From: Ruminococcus sp. UBA4240
GTDB lineage: Bacteria > Bacillota > Clostridia > Oscillospirales > Ruminococcaceae
Direction of reading: 5' to 3'
DNA: 31,212 nucleotides
Assembly: GCA_002395525.1 (NCBI GenBank)
Contig: DGXE01000069.1
Location: forward strand, 1 to 31,212
Part shown: one piece after another, positions 21,952 through 29,656 of the stretch
How the letters are laid out: every line of letters starts with the position of its first letter
Position numbering within the stretch: position 1 is the stretch's first letter
The notes under the pieces: generated by a model
What the model saw: only the letters and a program-made list of their open reading frames with translations
What the model was told of the DNA's origin: nothing
The model's database searches: none
Position numbers and translations under genes: made by a program

Positions 21952-24225
21952 ATGAACAAATACACACAAAAACTGATATATAACGCCCCCGCAGAAGAGT
22001 GGCACAATGCCCTGCCCATAGGTAACGGAAGGCTCGGTGCCATGATATACGGCAGACCCGGCAATGAGCTGCTGGCTCTAAACGAGGATTCCATCTGGTC
22101 GGGGGGATTCCGGAAAAGGAACAACCCGAAGGCAAGGGCAAACCTTGACGCCATCCGCTCCCTCCTTGCCGAAGAGCGCATCAGGGAGGCTGAGGCTCTC
22201 TGTGAGGACAGCTTCTACGGCACCAACGAGCAGCAGCGCCACTATATGCCCTTAGGGGATCTGAACATATACTGCCTGGCTGAGGGGTACACAGACTATT
22301 GCCATGAGCTTTCCCTTGAATATGCAAGTGATACGGTGAGGTACACCGTAAAGGGCGTTACCTTTACACGAACAACCTTTGCCTCCAAACCCGATGAGGT
22401 CATAGTCATGCACATCACCGCTGACAAGCCCGGGGCAGTGTCCTTCTGCGCCCTTATTGACGGCCGTGACGACTACTACGATGAGAACAGGGCATATGAC
22501 GAAGACACTCTGCTTTTCACCGTTACCGACACCATACCCTATGCCTGCGCCATTACAGCCGTATCCGAGGGGGGCACCTGCGGCACCGATGCCAACCGCA
22601 TAAAGTGCGATGGGGCTGACAGCGCCACCATAATAATTGCCGCACAGACTGCCTACCGCACAGGGGACTACATCAAAAAGGCAATATCCCAGGCGAAGGC
22701 TGCTGCAAGAAAGCCTTACAAGCTGCTCCTTGACCGCCACACACAGGACTACACAGCCCTTTACGGCAGGTGCGCCATTGACATTGAGGGGGACACACCA
22801 AAAAGCGAATACACCCCCGACAGGCTTGCTGCCGTCCGTGAGGGGGGCTGCGACAATGCCCTTGTCACCCTCTACTACAATTTCTCCCGCTACCTTATGA
22901 TCGCAGGCTCCCGTGAGGGCACCCTTCCCCTGAACCTGCAGGGAATATGGAACCACGATATGTGGCCTGCCTGGGGCTGCAAATACACCATAAACATCAA
23001 CACGGAGATGAACTACTGGGGCGCTGAGGTGTCCGCCCTCCCCGAATGTCACACACCGCTGTTTGACCATATCGAGCGTATGCGTGAGAACGGCCGTGTC
23101 ACCGCCCGTGAGATGTACGGGTGCAGGGGTACGGTCTGCCACCACAATACCGACATCTGGGGGGACACTGCCCCCCAGGACAAGTGGATGCCTGCCACAC
23201 TGTGGCCCATGGGTCTGGCATGGCTGTGTACCCACATCAGACAGCACTACCTCTTCACACAGGACACAGACTTCTTAGCCGAAAAGTACGACACCATAGC
23301 CGAGGTCTGCGAATTCTTCCTTGACTTTCTCACAGAGAACAAGGCGGGTCAGCTGGTGGTAAGCCCCTCCGTTTCCCCGGAGAACACCTACATATGCGAA
23401 AACGGTGAAAAGGGCTCTCTCTGCCAGGGGGCTGCCATGGACACGGAGATCCTCACCGAGCTTTTCAACGGCTTCATCGAGGCGCATGACATACTCTCTG
23501 CAAAGGGATATGAGCTGCTCCATGAGGAGGATGTACAGGCGGTGAAAGAAGCACTTCTCCGTCTGCCCCCCATCGAGGAGGGCAAGTACGGCCAGATAAA
23601 GGAGTGGGCTGTGGACTACGACGAGGCAGAGCCGGGACACAGGCATATATCACAGCTTTTCGGCCTGTATCCTGCGGATCTCATCGACGTATACCGCACA
23701 CCGGAGCTGGCAAGAGCGGCTGATGCCACCATCACCCGCCGTCTTACCCACGGGGGAGGTCACACGGGCTGGTCAAGGGCGTGGATAATCAATATGTATG
23801 CCCGCCTCCACAACGGTGAAAAGGTACAGGAGAACATCACGGCACTTCTTGCCCATTCCACGGCGGATTCCATGCTGGATATGCACCCCCCCTTCCAGAT
23901 AGACGGCAACTTCGGAGGGGGTGCAGGCATTGCGGAAGCGCTCCTCCAGAGTGTCAGCGGCATTGAGTTCATCCCCGCACTGCCCCCCGCATGGAAAGCG
24001 GGTAAGGTCTCCCACCTGCGGGCAAGGGGCGGCTTTGACGTGTCCTTTGAGTGGAAAGACGGCGCTGTCACCGAAGCGGAGATCATCTCCCTTGCGGGCT
24101 GCCCCCTTGCAGTCAGGGCAAAGTCCGTGACAATAGAGGGCACCACCATTGCCGCCGGTGAGGACGGGCTGTGTCACATATCCATCCGGAAGGGTGAGAG
24201 CTGCAAAATGACGGTGCAGCGCTGA
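21952..24225 (+). CDS. Glycoside hydrolase family 95 enzyme (alpha-L-fucosidase / alpha-L-galactosidase type)
   Basis: A 757-residue inverting glycosidase predicted to remove terminal alpha-1,2-linked L-fucose or L-galactose. The N-terminal beta domain opens with the family signature EEWHNALPIGNGRLGAMIYG and LNEDSIWSGG. The catalytic (alpha/alpha)6 barrel shows NINTEMNYW (N348, N350), the acid in SPSVSPENTY (E477) and the base region in FQIDGNFG (D651), matching N421/N423, E566 and D766 of the Bifidobacterium bifidum enzyme. There is no signal peptide, so it should act in the cytoplasm on imported oligosaccharides, which fits a role beside the ABC importer upstream. The ATG at 21952 is preceded by AAAGGA; a 10-codon longer frame start has none. 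No convincing own promoter is seen; it is separated from the transporter operon by a hairpin and repeat block. Fucose versus galactose specificity is not resolved. Confidence 0.95.
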   Translation: MNKYTQKLIYNAPAEEWHNALPIGNGRLGAMIYGRPGNELLALNEDSIWSGGFRKRNNPKARANLDAIRSLLAEERIREAEALCEDSFYGTNEQQRHYMPLGDLNIYCLAEGYTDYCHELSLEYASDTVRYTVKGVTFTRTTFASKPDEVIVMHITADKPGAVSFCALIDGRDDYYDENRAYDEDTLLFTVTDTIPYACAITAVSEGGTCGTDANRIKCDGADSATIIIAAQTAYRTGDYIKKAISQAKAAARKPYKLLLDRHTQDYTALYGRCAIDIEGDTPKSEYTPDRLAAVREGGCDNALVTLYYNFSRYLMIAGSREGTLPLNLQGIWNHDMWPAWGCKYTININTEMNYWGAEVSALPECHTPLFDHIERMRENGRVTAREMYGCRGTVCHHNTDIWGDTAPQDKWMPATLWPMGLAWLCTHIRQHYLFTQDTDFLAEKYDTIAEVCEFFLDFLTENKAGQLVVSPSVSPENTYICENGEKGSLCQGAAMDTEILTELFNGFIEAHDILSAKGYELLHEEDVQAVKEALLRLPPIEEGKYGQIKEWAVDYDEAEPGHRHISQLFGLYPADLIDVYRTPELARAADATITRRLTHGGGHTGWSRAWIINMYARLHNGEKVQENITALLAHSTADSMLDMHPPFQIDGNFGGGAGIAEALLQSVSGIEFIPALPPAWKAGKVSHLRARGGFDVSFEWKDGAVTEAEIISLAGCPLAVRAKSVTIEGTTIAAGEDGLCHISIRKGESCKMTVQR

Positions 24226-24281
24226 CAGCCGCCCCGTTCTTTAAAATCAGCTTAGAAATATCATAAAAAACTGTTTCCCGC

Positions 24282-24310
24282 TTGACAAGGGACTGTAAAA
24301 CTGGTAAAAT
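24282..24310 (+). promoter_or_regulatory. Predicted promoter of the TM2-domain gene
   Basis: TTGACA (24282-24287) and TAAAAT (24305-24310) with a 17-nt spacer, ending 42 nt before the start codon. Confidence 0.75.
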
Positions 24311-24352
24311 ATTTCTATGCGAGGGCGCAGTGTGCGCCATGAGGTGAAGGAA

Positions 24353-25078
24353 ATGAGTGAATTCTATAATAACGGGCAAGCCAGTTACACGGAGCCTGTC
24401 AAGAAAACAGCCGTAAAGGTGGTTGAGACCACAGGCTATATAAGCTGTCCCGGGTGCGGCGCACCCATTACGGAAAAGGACAGGTTCTGCTCAAACTGCG
24501 GCCGCACACTGAGCGCAGAGGTTGGGCAGAACGGATACTCACAGGGGCAGTACAGCCAGCCTGCGGGTCAGGGGCAGTATGCACAGCAGATGCAGCAGGG
24601 GTACAACGCTCCCCGGTATGCACCTCCCCCGGTGTACGGCTACGGACAGAACACAGCTTCCCAGCCCCAGAGGGCATATCCCCCCGTATATGGACAGAAC
24701 CAGAATCCGGTGCAGCCCTACGGTCAGGCACCGAATCAGAATCAGCAGTACGGTCAGGCGCCAAACCGCTCACAGCCCTACGGACAGAATTACGATCAGA
24801 ACTATAACAGCGGCACCTATCAGCAGCCCTATGGCACGCAGAACACCTACAACGTGACCAACAACTACATGGTGGGCAACGCAAAGAACAAGTGGGTGAC
24901 ATTCATCCTCTGCTGGCTGCTGGGATTTCTGGGCGTACACCGCTTCTACGAGGGAAAGATAGGCACGGGCATACTGTGGCTGTGTACCTTCGGGCTTTTA
25001 GGGCTGGGCTGGCTCATTGACTGGATCATATGTATAATCCGCCTGTTCAACGTACACGGCGAGGAATATATCCCCTGA
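24353..25078 (+). CDS. Zinc-ribbon, Gln/Tyr/Pro-rich, TM2-domain membrane protein
   Basis: A 241-residue protein of unknown role. A short N-terminus leads to a zinc ribbon with four cysteines (C32-x2-C35 ... C46-x2-C49; SCPGCGAPITEKDRFCSNCG). A low-complexity linker (about 58-180) rich in Gln, Tyr, Pro, Asn and Gly contains imperfect PYGQAPNQ-type repeats and is probably disordered. The C-terminal TM2 domain (about 182-240; KNKWVTFILCWLLGFLGVHRFYEGKIGTGILWL and GLGWLIDWI) has two membrane helices. The start is ATG 24353, with GAGGTGAAGG in front; a longer frame to 24317 lacks a ribosome site. It has its own promoter and ends at a bidirectional terminator, so it is monocistronic. A signalling or stress role is possible but not shown. 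Confidence 0.85.
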   Translation: MSEFYNNGQASYTEPVKKTAVKVVETTGYISCPGCGAPITEKDRFCSNCGRTLSAEVGQNGYSQGQYSQPAGQGQYAQQMQQGYNAPRYAPPPVYGYGQNTASQPQRAYPPVYGQNQNPVQPYGQAPNQNQQYGQAPNRSQPYGQNYDQNYNSGTYQQPYGTQNTYNVTNNYMVGNAKNKWVTFILCWLLGFLGVHRFYEGKIGTGILWLCTFGLLGLGWLIDWIICIIRLFNVHGEEYIP

Positions 25079-25098
25079 TGTCCCTATGTAAAAAACAC

Positions 25099-25130
25099 AC
25101 AAGCTATGGCAGGATCCTGCCATAGCTTGT
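25099..25130. terminator. Bidirectional terminator between the TM2 and GH59 genes
   Basis: A perfect 14-bp stem, ACAAGCTATGGCAG / CTGCCATAGCTTGT, closes a GATC loop. A TTTTAT tract follows on the plus strand and a run of T lies a few nt past the stem on the minus strand (AAAAAA at 25090-25095). It serves two convergent genes. Confidence 0.92.
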
Positions 25131-25139
25131 TTTATCATA

Positions 25140-27758
25140 TCACTTTTTCTTCCTCTTTTTAAGTATTGCAGCAGTAAAGGCTATGCCTGCTATCAGCAAT
25201 GCGCCGGCTCCTGCAATGATGATGGGGAGTATGCGCTTTCTCCTCACAGGATGAGTGTCTTCCTCGTCCGCATCCGGTACATCCTCCTCCTTCGGTGAGC
25301 CCTCTCCCATATCCTCCCACTCCACGGCTCCAGCCAGAGAGGTGATATACCTTATCTCAGCCGCATCTATGCTGAGAGTCCCCCTCTTTACGGTGACGGT
25401 GACAGTGTGCTCTCCGTCCGCAAGGTCATAAAGGGACAATACCCTTTCCCTCGGGGCGGCAGGGGATGTGGTCATGCATATCTCAGGCATATCGTCAACG
25501 ACTACGCCCACATCAGCCGTGTCCCTGTTCTCACCGACAAGGGCAAAGCCTGTGCCCGCAAAGGCAAGTGTGACGGAGCAGCCTTCCCCTCCTGCGGACA
25601 GGGTGCGGTGATAGTTCCGGAATGAACACATAAGGTCGTGCTGCCAGTCCCCCTCATAGGAGAAGCACTCATCCGTGTCGTCAAAGCGCATGACATAGGG
25701 CTCATCCCCGATGGGCACTATCCTCACACTGCCAAAGCTGTTGGTGTTAAGGCTGCTGCACAGAGCGGCACGCCCTGCACCGCCTGTGTGCTCCGTTGGA
25801 GCACCCTCCCGGCGGTACACGCATTTTCCGTTAATAAAGCATTTCACACCGGCTTTGTACACCCCAAGGCAAAGGGTGCTTTTTTCCGGGGAGAAGTCTT
25901 TCAGCTCGCCCTCTCCAATAGCATCGCCGTTCAGGGAGACCTGCCACCTGCCGCTTTCGTACAGGGCAAGGCGATAGCCGCTGTCACCAATGTCCGCAAG
26001 GTTGTACCTTGCACATATGCCGGCGTAGTTAGTGTCCGGGCTGTCCGAGGGTGCAAGGCTCACATCCGCCGTGACCCCGTAGTCAGCCCACCTGTCATCC
26101 CCGAAGTCCGTGACAGGGTCGGGGGTCCAGCCCCATTCATCAGCCTTTGTGTCAGCGGTTATCTTCTGCATGAGCACATTGCCCCCCTCACGCCGGACGA
26201 TCTCGAAGGCACCCCCTCCGTCGCAGGTGTAAAGGGGTGCGCCCCCACGGGATGTGATAAACTCCTCCTCATAGCCGAAGTCATCGGAGTAGGGCAGGGG
26301 GAGGACTTTGCTCTCATAGGGGCAGGTGAAGGTGTCCTCCTCAATGTCAAGGGTGGTGAGGGTCACCAGTGAATAGGGCTTCACCTGGAATGTAAACCCG
26401 TATCCGCTGCGCTTTTTTACAGGGGTGAGGACAGCTGTTTTCTTAAAGTAGTTCTCGTCATAGGCGCCGCTGTCGGGTCCCCTTGTTTCCCATACATAGA
26501 CAGGGGAAGCACTTTTCTCCTCCGCCCTTACGGTGAAGCTGTAGGTTATGGGCTTGTCCGTGGTGTTGGTGACGGTGAAGGAATAGTCGTTGGTATCAGG
26601 GTCACAGGCTGTCATATAGGTGTATCTTGCATCCACAATGCAGTGGCCGTCGCCACCCGGCTTGCCGTCCCCATAGCAGGCATTGTCTATAAATGCCCAG
26701 CCCCTTTTGTAGAAGCGGGAGAAGTGCAGCCCCATATAAAAGCCGCTGTCAAGGGTATAGTGACCGCTCCACGGCTCATCCGCAAGGATGAGCTGCTTCT
26801 GTGTGTAGGTGGCTCCGCTGTAATAGGCGGCAATGGCGGGCTGATACTCGTACAGGCACATCCTGCCCCCATGGTACATGGTGAGGAAGCGGTTTGCCAC
26901 ATCCAGCATACCGTTTAGCGCATTAAGCCCCCCCTGTCCGCCGTCATACCTGTATGCCCCCTGTGCATACTCCGCCGGGGCGCTGCCCTCGCTGAGCCAC
27001 AGCTCCTTGCCCTGCCCGGCAAGGCTTTTTGCATTCTCCGTTGACCATGAGGTGTAGTGGCTGCCGATAACATCCACTGCATCAGCAAGCTCCGGGTCGG
27101 CGATCATGTCATCTGCGCCCTTCCAGGTACACACCTCCTCCCCTGTGACTATCCCTATGGCAGAGTAGTCATAGGGGCAGTCCTTTTCCGCCTTGAGCCT
27201 GCGGGAAAGGTACTTTATCCACTCATCGTCCCAGGCACGCTCATTGCGTGTGGCGCTCACATAGTCGAATTTAAGGCCGTAGGTCTCATATGCCGCATCA
27301 AGAGTTTCCTTGTACCAGCGGTAGCGGGCATCATAGGGGTCGGCTGCATCCGTCACCCAGCGGGGCTCACTCCAGAAAAGCATATCCAGAGTGATCCCGG
27401 GGTTGATCTCCCGTGCATCGTGGGCAAGGACAAATCCCGCCCCCCTTGTGACATCCGCCTTTTCGTCGGGAGAGCGCTTTACACAGGCTTCAGTCCCGGA
27501 GGATGAATTGATATCCGAGCCCATCTCCAGCTTGAGGTGGTTTATGCCCAGCCCCTTCTCGCCGAAGAGGAGCTGCAGCAACTGTTCATAGGCAGCGGGG
27601 TTCACCGCCTTATAGTCAATGAGCAGGCGGGAGGTATTGTTTGCGGACACCATGCCGTTGCCTCTGTACCGCAGATTCTCCCTCAGCTCTGCCTTTGATG
27701 TGTCAATGGTCACACGCCTTAGGGCGGTGCTGCTTGTATTATTTCTTTTTGTACTCAT
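25140..27758 (-). CDS. GH59 galactocerebrosidase-like beta-galactosidase with C-terminal membrane anchor
   Basis: An 872-residue retaining glycosidase related to animal GALC. The N-terminal part shows the family opening GMVSANNTSRLLIDY, LKLEMGSD and GTEACV; the acid/base is E173 in TRNERAW (compare NERSYN of GALC), the nucleophile E257 in LWLSEGSAP (compare LWSSEDFST), and EPWSGHYTLDSGFYMGLHFSRFYKRGW matches the EPWSGHYVVES block. A beta-sandwich follows, then a lectin-like domain with DDFGYEEEF and GYRLALYESGRWQVSLNG (about 495-690), and a further beta domain (about 700-815). A hydrophobic helix (LPIIIAGAGALLIAGIAFTAAIL) and KKRKKK tail end it. No signal peptide is seen, which is odd beside a C-terminal anchor. 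The start is ATG 27758, with GGGAGGG upstream. Substrate is likely a beta-galactoside; activity on glycolipid is not established. Confidence 0.9.
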   Translation of the reverse strand: MSTKRNNTSSTALRRVTIDTSKAELRENLRYRGNGMVSANNTSRLLIDYKAVNPAAYEQLLQLLFGEKGLGINHLKLEMGSDINSSSGTEACVKRSPDEKADVTRGAGFVLAHDAREINPGITLDMLFWSEPRWVTDAADPYDARYRWYKETLDAAYETYGLKFDYVSATRNERAWDDEWIKYLSRRLKAEKDCPYDYSAIGIVTGEEVCTWKGADDMIADPELADAVDVIGSHYTSWSTENAKSLAGQGKELWLSEGSAPAEYAQGAYRYDGGQGGLNALNGMLDVANRFLTMYHGGRMCLYEYQPAIAAYYSGATYTQKQLILADEPWSGHYTLDSGFYMGLHFSRFYKRGWAFIDNACYGDGKPGGDGHCIVDARYTYMTACDPDTNDYSFTVTNTTDKPITYSFTVRAEEKSASPVYVWETRGPDSGAYDENYFKKTAVLTPVKKRSGYGFTFQVKPYSLVTLTTLDIEEDTFTCPYESKVLPLPYSDDFGYEEEFITSRGGAPLYTCDGGGAFEIVRREGGNVLMQKITADTKADEWGWTPDPVTDFGDDRWADYGVTADVSLAPSDSPDTNYAGICARYNLADIGDSGYRLALYESGRWQVSLNGDAIGEGELKDFSPEKSTLCLGVYKAGVKCFINGKCVYRREGAPTEHTGGAGRAALCSSLNTNSFGSVRIVPIGDEPYVMRFDDTDECFSYEGDWQHDLMCSFRNYHRTLSAGGEGCSVTLAFAGTGFALVGENRDTADVGVVVDDMPEICMTTSPAAPRERVLSLYDLADGEHTVTVTVKRGTLSIDAAEIRYITSLAGAVEWEDMGEGSPKEEDVPDADEEDTHPVRRKRILPIIIAGAGALLIAGIAFTAAILKKRKKK

Positions 27759-27829
27759 TCTGATGCCCTCCCGGTTATCTTCATTCCATGATACCACAGA
27801 TCCGCAAAAAAAGCAACACCCTTAATAAT

Positions 27830-27850
27830 GCAGAATGTAGAATGAAGAAT
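27830..27850. repeat. Heptanucleotide tandem repeat (GNAGAAT x3)
   Basis: GCAGAAT, GTAGAAT and GAAGAAT follow one another at 27830-27850. The block abuts the right-hand end of a decayed response-regulator fragment and shares its 7-nt period with repeats near 1780 and 21600-21925. Confidence 0.6.
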
Positions 27851-27856
27851 GAAACC

Positions 27857-27950
27857 TTCTGACGGGAAACGGGCTTCATGATGTAGCCGCTGGCCTTCAT
27901 CCATGGCATCCCCCTTGTACTCGGAGAAGCCCTGACAGACACAGGGATCC
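27857..27950 (-). pseudogene. Remnant of a response-regulator receiver domain
   Basis: Read on the minus strand, one frame gives GFSEYKGDAMDEG and another, one base off, gives ASGYIMKPVSRQKV. Together they match the end of receiver domains of LytTR-type regulators (SEY..DAM...ASGYxMKPV). The frame change and the abrupt end at the heptanucleotide block mark it as a broken fragment of about 30 codons. The rest of the 27759-28096 gap shows no gene. Confidence 0.4.
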
Positions 27951-28096
27951 GTAAAACAGGAATCAGGATAACAGATACAGCGGGAGCCTTTGGAGGGAGG
28001 CTCACGCTTCTTTAAGAATCCGTAAGGGCAGAGGCAGGGAGGATGATATCGTTACAGAGCCGTAAGCCTGACGGATGTCAGTTTTGAAGGAAATAC

Positions 28097-28125
28097 TTGC
28101 AATCGGCATCTGCACATGGTATAAT
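28097..28125 (+). promoter_or_regulatory. Predicted promoter of the acyltransferase-fold gene
   Basis: TTGCAA (28097-28102) and TATAAT (28120-28125) with a 17-nt spacer. The leader is about 100 nt and holds a small inverted repeat, ATGAC/GTCAT, near 28194-28209. Confidence 0.7.
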
Positions 28126-28229
28126 AGACAATAAAAACTCTTTTCCCTCAGGCAGCGGCTCTTAAGCTCAGAGAAAAGCCGTGCCGGCGGGGGATGACTG
28201 TTCTGTCATGAGAATGTGAGGAGGATACT

Positions 28230-29519
28230 ATGAAACACAGCCTTGACACCTACAGACTTTACAACAGCGAAAAGCGTTACTCAGCGGTAGTCCGCATGAG
28301 GTTCATCATGAAGGATACGGTAGATAAGGAGATACTTGAAAAGTCTGTCAACAGGGCGATAAAGAGGTATCCCTATTTTTCCGTGAAGGTGCGCCTTGAT
28401 GAGGACGGCGCATATATACTCGTGCCAAACAGCAAGCCTGTGGCGGTGCTCACATCATCCGGACATCTGCCGCTTCTCGGGAGCAGGGCAGTAAACGGCC
28501 ACCTTGTGTTTGTTGACTGCAGGGGAAAGAACATCTTCTTCAACATAAGCCACTCACTGGCGGGGGGAAAGGGTATCTTCCCGTGGATCATGACCAGCGT
28601 GTACGAATATGTGTGTGACAGGTACGGCGTGAAGCCCTATGCACCCATGATAAACAAGTGGGACAGCGATCTTAAGCCCACTGAAACGGCTGAGCCGGAT
28701 ATGTCCGACCTGACGGATGAGCCGCCTGTGTACACATACAGGAGCAAAAAGCCGGTGATGATGATAAAGGATTATCTTACGGGGGTGTACGATCCGTTCA
28801 GGCGCTGCCCCAATTACAGGATATTCACCGTAAGAAAGCAGGATCTTATCCCGTTCATAAAGGCGAATGACTCCAGTGTGACCACTTTTTTCATCATTGC
28901 CATGGCTAAGGCGATGGACAAGGTGCTGCCCGGAAGGTACAGGGTGATCGGCGGAGAAACGGCACACAATCCCCGTGACGGACTGGGAATGCCCGACACC
29001 CATGCAGATATCCTCAGCCATGTGTATATAGACTACGACAGGGAGTACCTGAAAGAAAGCATGGAAAAGCTGGGCACCATGACCAGGGGACAGATCATAC
29101 TCCAGACCGACTCCACCGTGAGCCAGTATCAGCTGAGGAAAAGATTTGAGCTTTACAGCAGGATCGATGAGACAGAGGGCCTTGAAAACAAGAGAAGATA
29201 CATGACGGAGAACGATACCTCTTCGGGTAAGGATGCGGTACATGGCACATTCATCATGAACTACACAGGGCAGGTGGATCTGGGTGAGCTTGCGGACTAT
29301 ATAGAGTTCTACGGGGTCATCTGTGAGGGGCATCTGCTGCTGGAAGCCACCTCTCTGGGCGACAGGATCTTTGTTACCATGATGCAGCTGATAAACGAGG
29401 ACAAATACGCCGACGCATTCAGGGAGACCCTGGAGGAACTGGGCATTCCATGCACCGTCAGCGGCCCCTACAGAAAGAACCTGACAAAGCACCTTCTGCC
29501 AAAGGAAAAGAAAAGATAA
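28230..29519 (+). CDS. Condensation / CoA-dependent acyltransferase-fold protein with degenerate active-site motif
   Basis: A 429-residue cytoplasmic protein of the chloramphenicol-acetyltransferase-like superfamily that includes NRPS condensation domains and alcohol acetyltransferases. The N-terminal half begins with the typical strand-helix pattern (YSAVVRMRFIMKDTVDKEILEKSVNRAIKRYPYF). The region of the catalytic HxxxDG motif reads NISHSLAGGKG: His108 is kept, but the aspartate is replaced by Gly112. The second half carries VTTFFIIAMAKAMDKV and TFIMNYTGQVDLGELADYI, as in these families. GAGGAGG lies 5 nt before the ATG. It has its own promoter and is not part of a biosynthetic cluster, so no substrate can be named. 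It may still be active, since some members tolerate loss of the structural Asp, or it may have become a binding protein. Confidence 0.75.
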   Translation: MKHSLDTYRLYNSEKRYSAVVRMRFIMKDTVDKEILEKSVNRAIKRYPYFSVKVRLDEDGAYILVPNSKPVAVLTSSGHLPLLGSRAVNGHLVFVDCRGKNIFFNISHSLAGGKGIFPWIMTSVYEYVCDRYGVKPYAPMINKWDSDLKPTETAEPDMSDLTDEPPVYTYRSKKPVMMIKDYLTGVYDPFRRCPNYRIFTVRKQDLIPFIKANDSSVTTFFIIAMAKAMDKVLPGRYRVIGGETAHNPRDGLGMPDTHADILSHVYIDYDREYLKESMEKLGTMTRGQIILQTDSTVSQYQLRKRFELYSRIDETEGLENKRRYMTENDTSSGKDAVHGTFIMNYTGQVDLGELADYIEFYGVICEGHLLLEATSLGDRIFVTMMQLINEDKYADAFRETLEELGIPCTVSGPYRKNLTKHLLPKEKKR

Positions 29520-29597
29520 GCTCAGTACGTTGGTGTTTTTCAACAAATACACAGGCTGTTTCTTGTCGGGATTTTACATAATAAATAGTTATCCTCC

Positions 29598-29626
29598 TTG
29601 ACATATTCCTACCAAAAAGGTATAAT
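29598..29626 (+). promoter_or_regulatory. Predicted promoter of the malic enzyme gene
   Basis: Perfect TTGACA (29598-29603) and TATAAT (29621-29626) with a 17-nt spacer, ending 30 nt before the start codon. AAGGAGG lies at 29643-29649. Confidence 0.87.
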
Positions 29627-29656
29627 TAGAGTATACTAACTGCAAGGAGGATTACA

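Noticed and set aside
22252..23247. 331-codon minus-strand frame over GH95
   Set aside because: It is antisense to GH95, whose catalytic motifs are intact.
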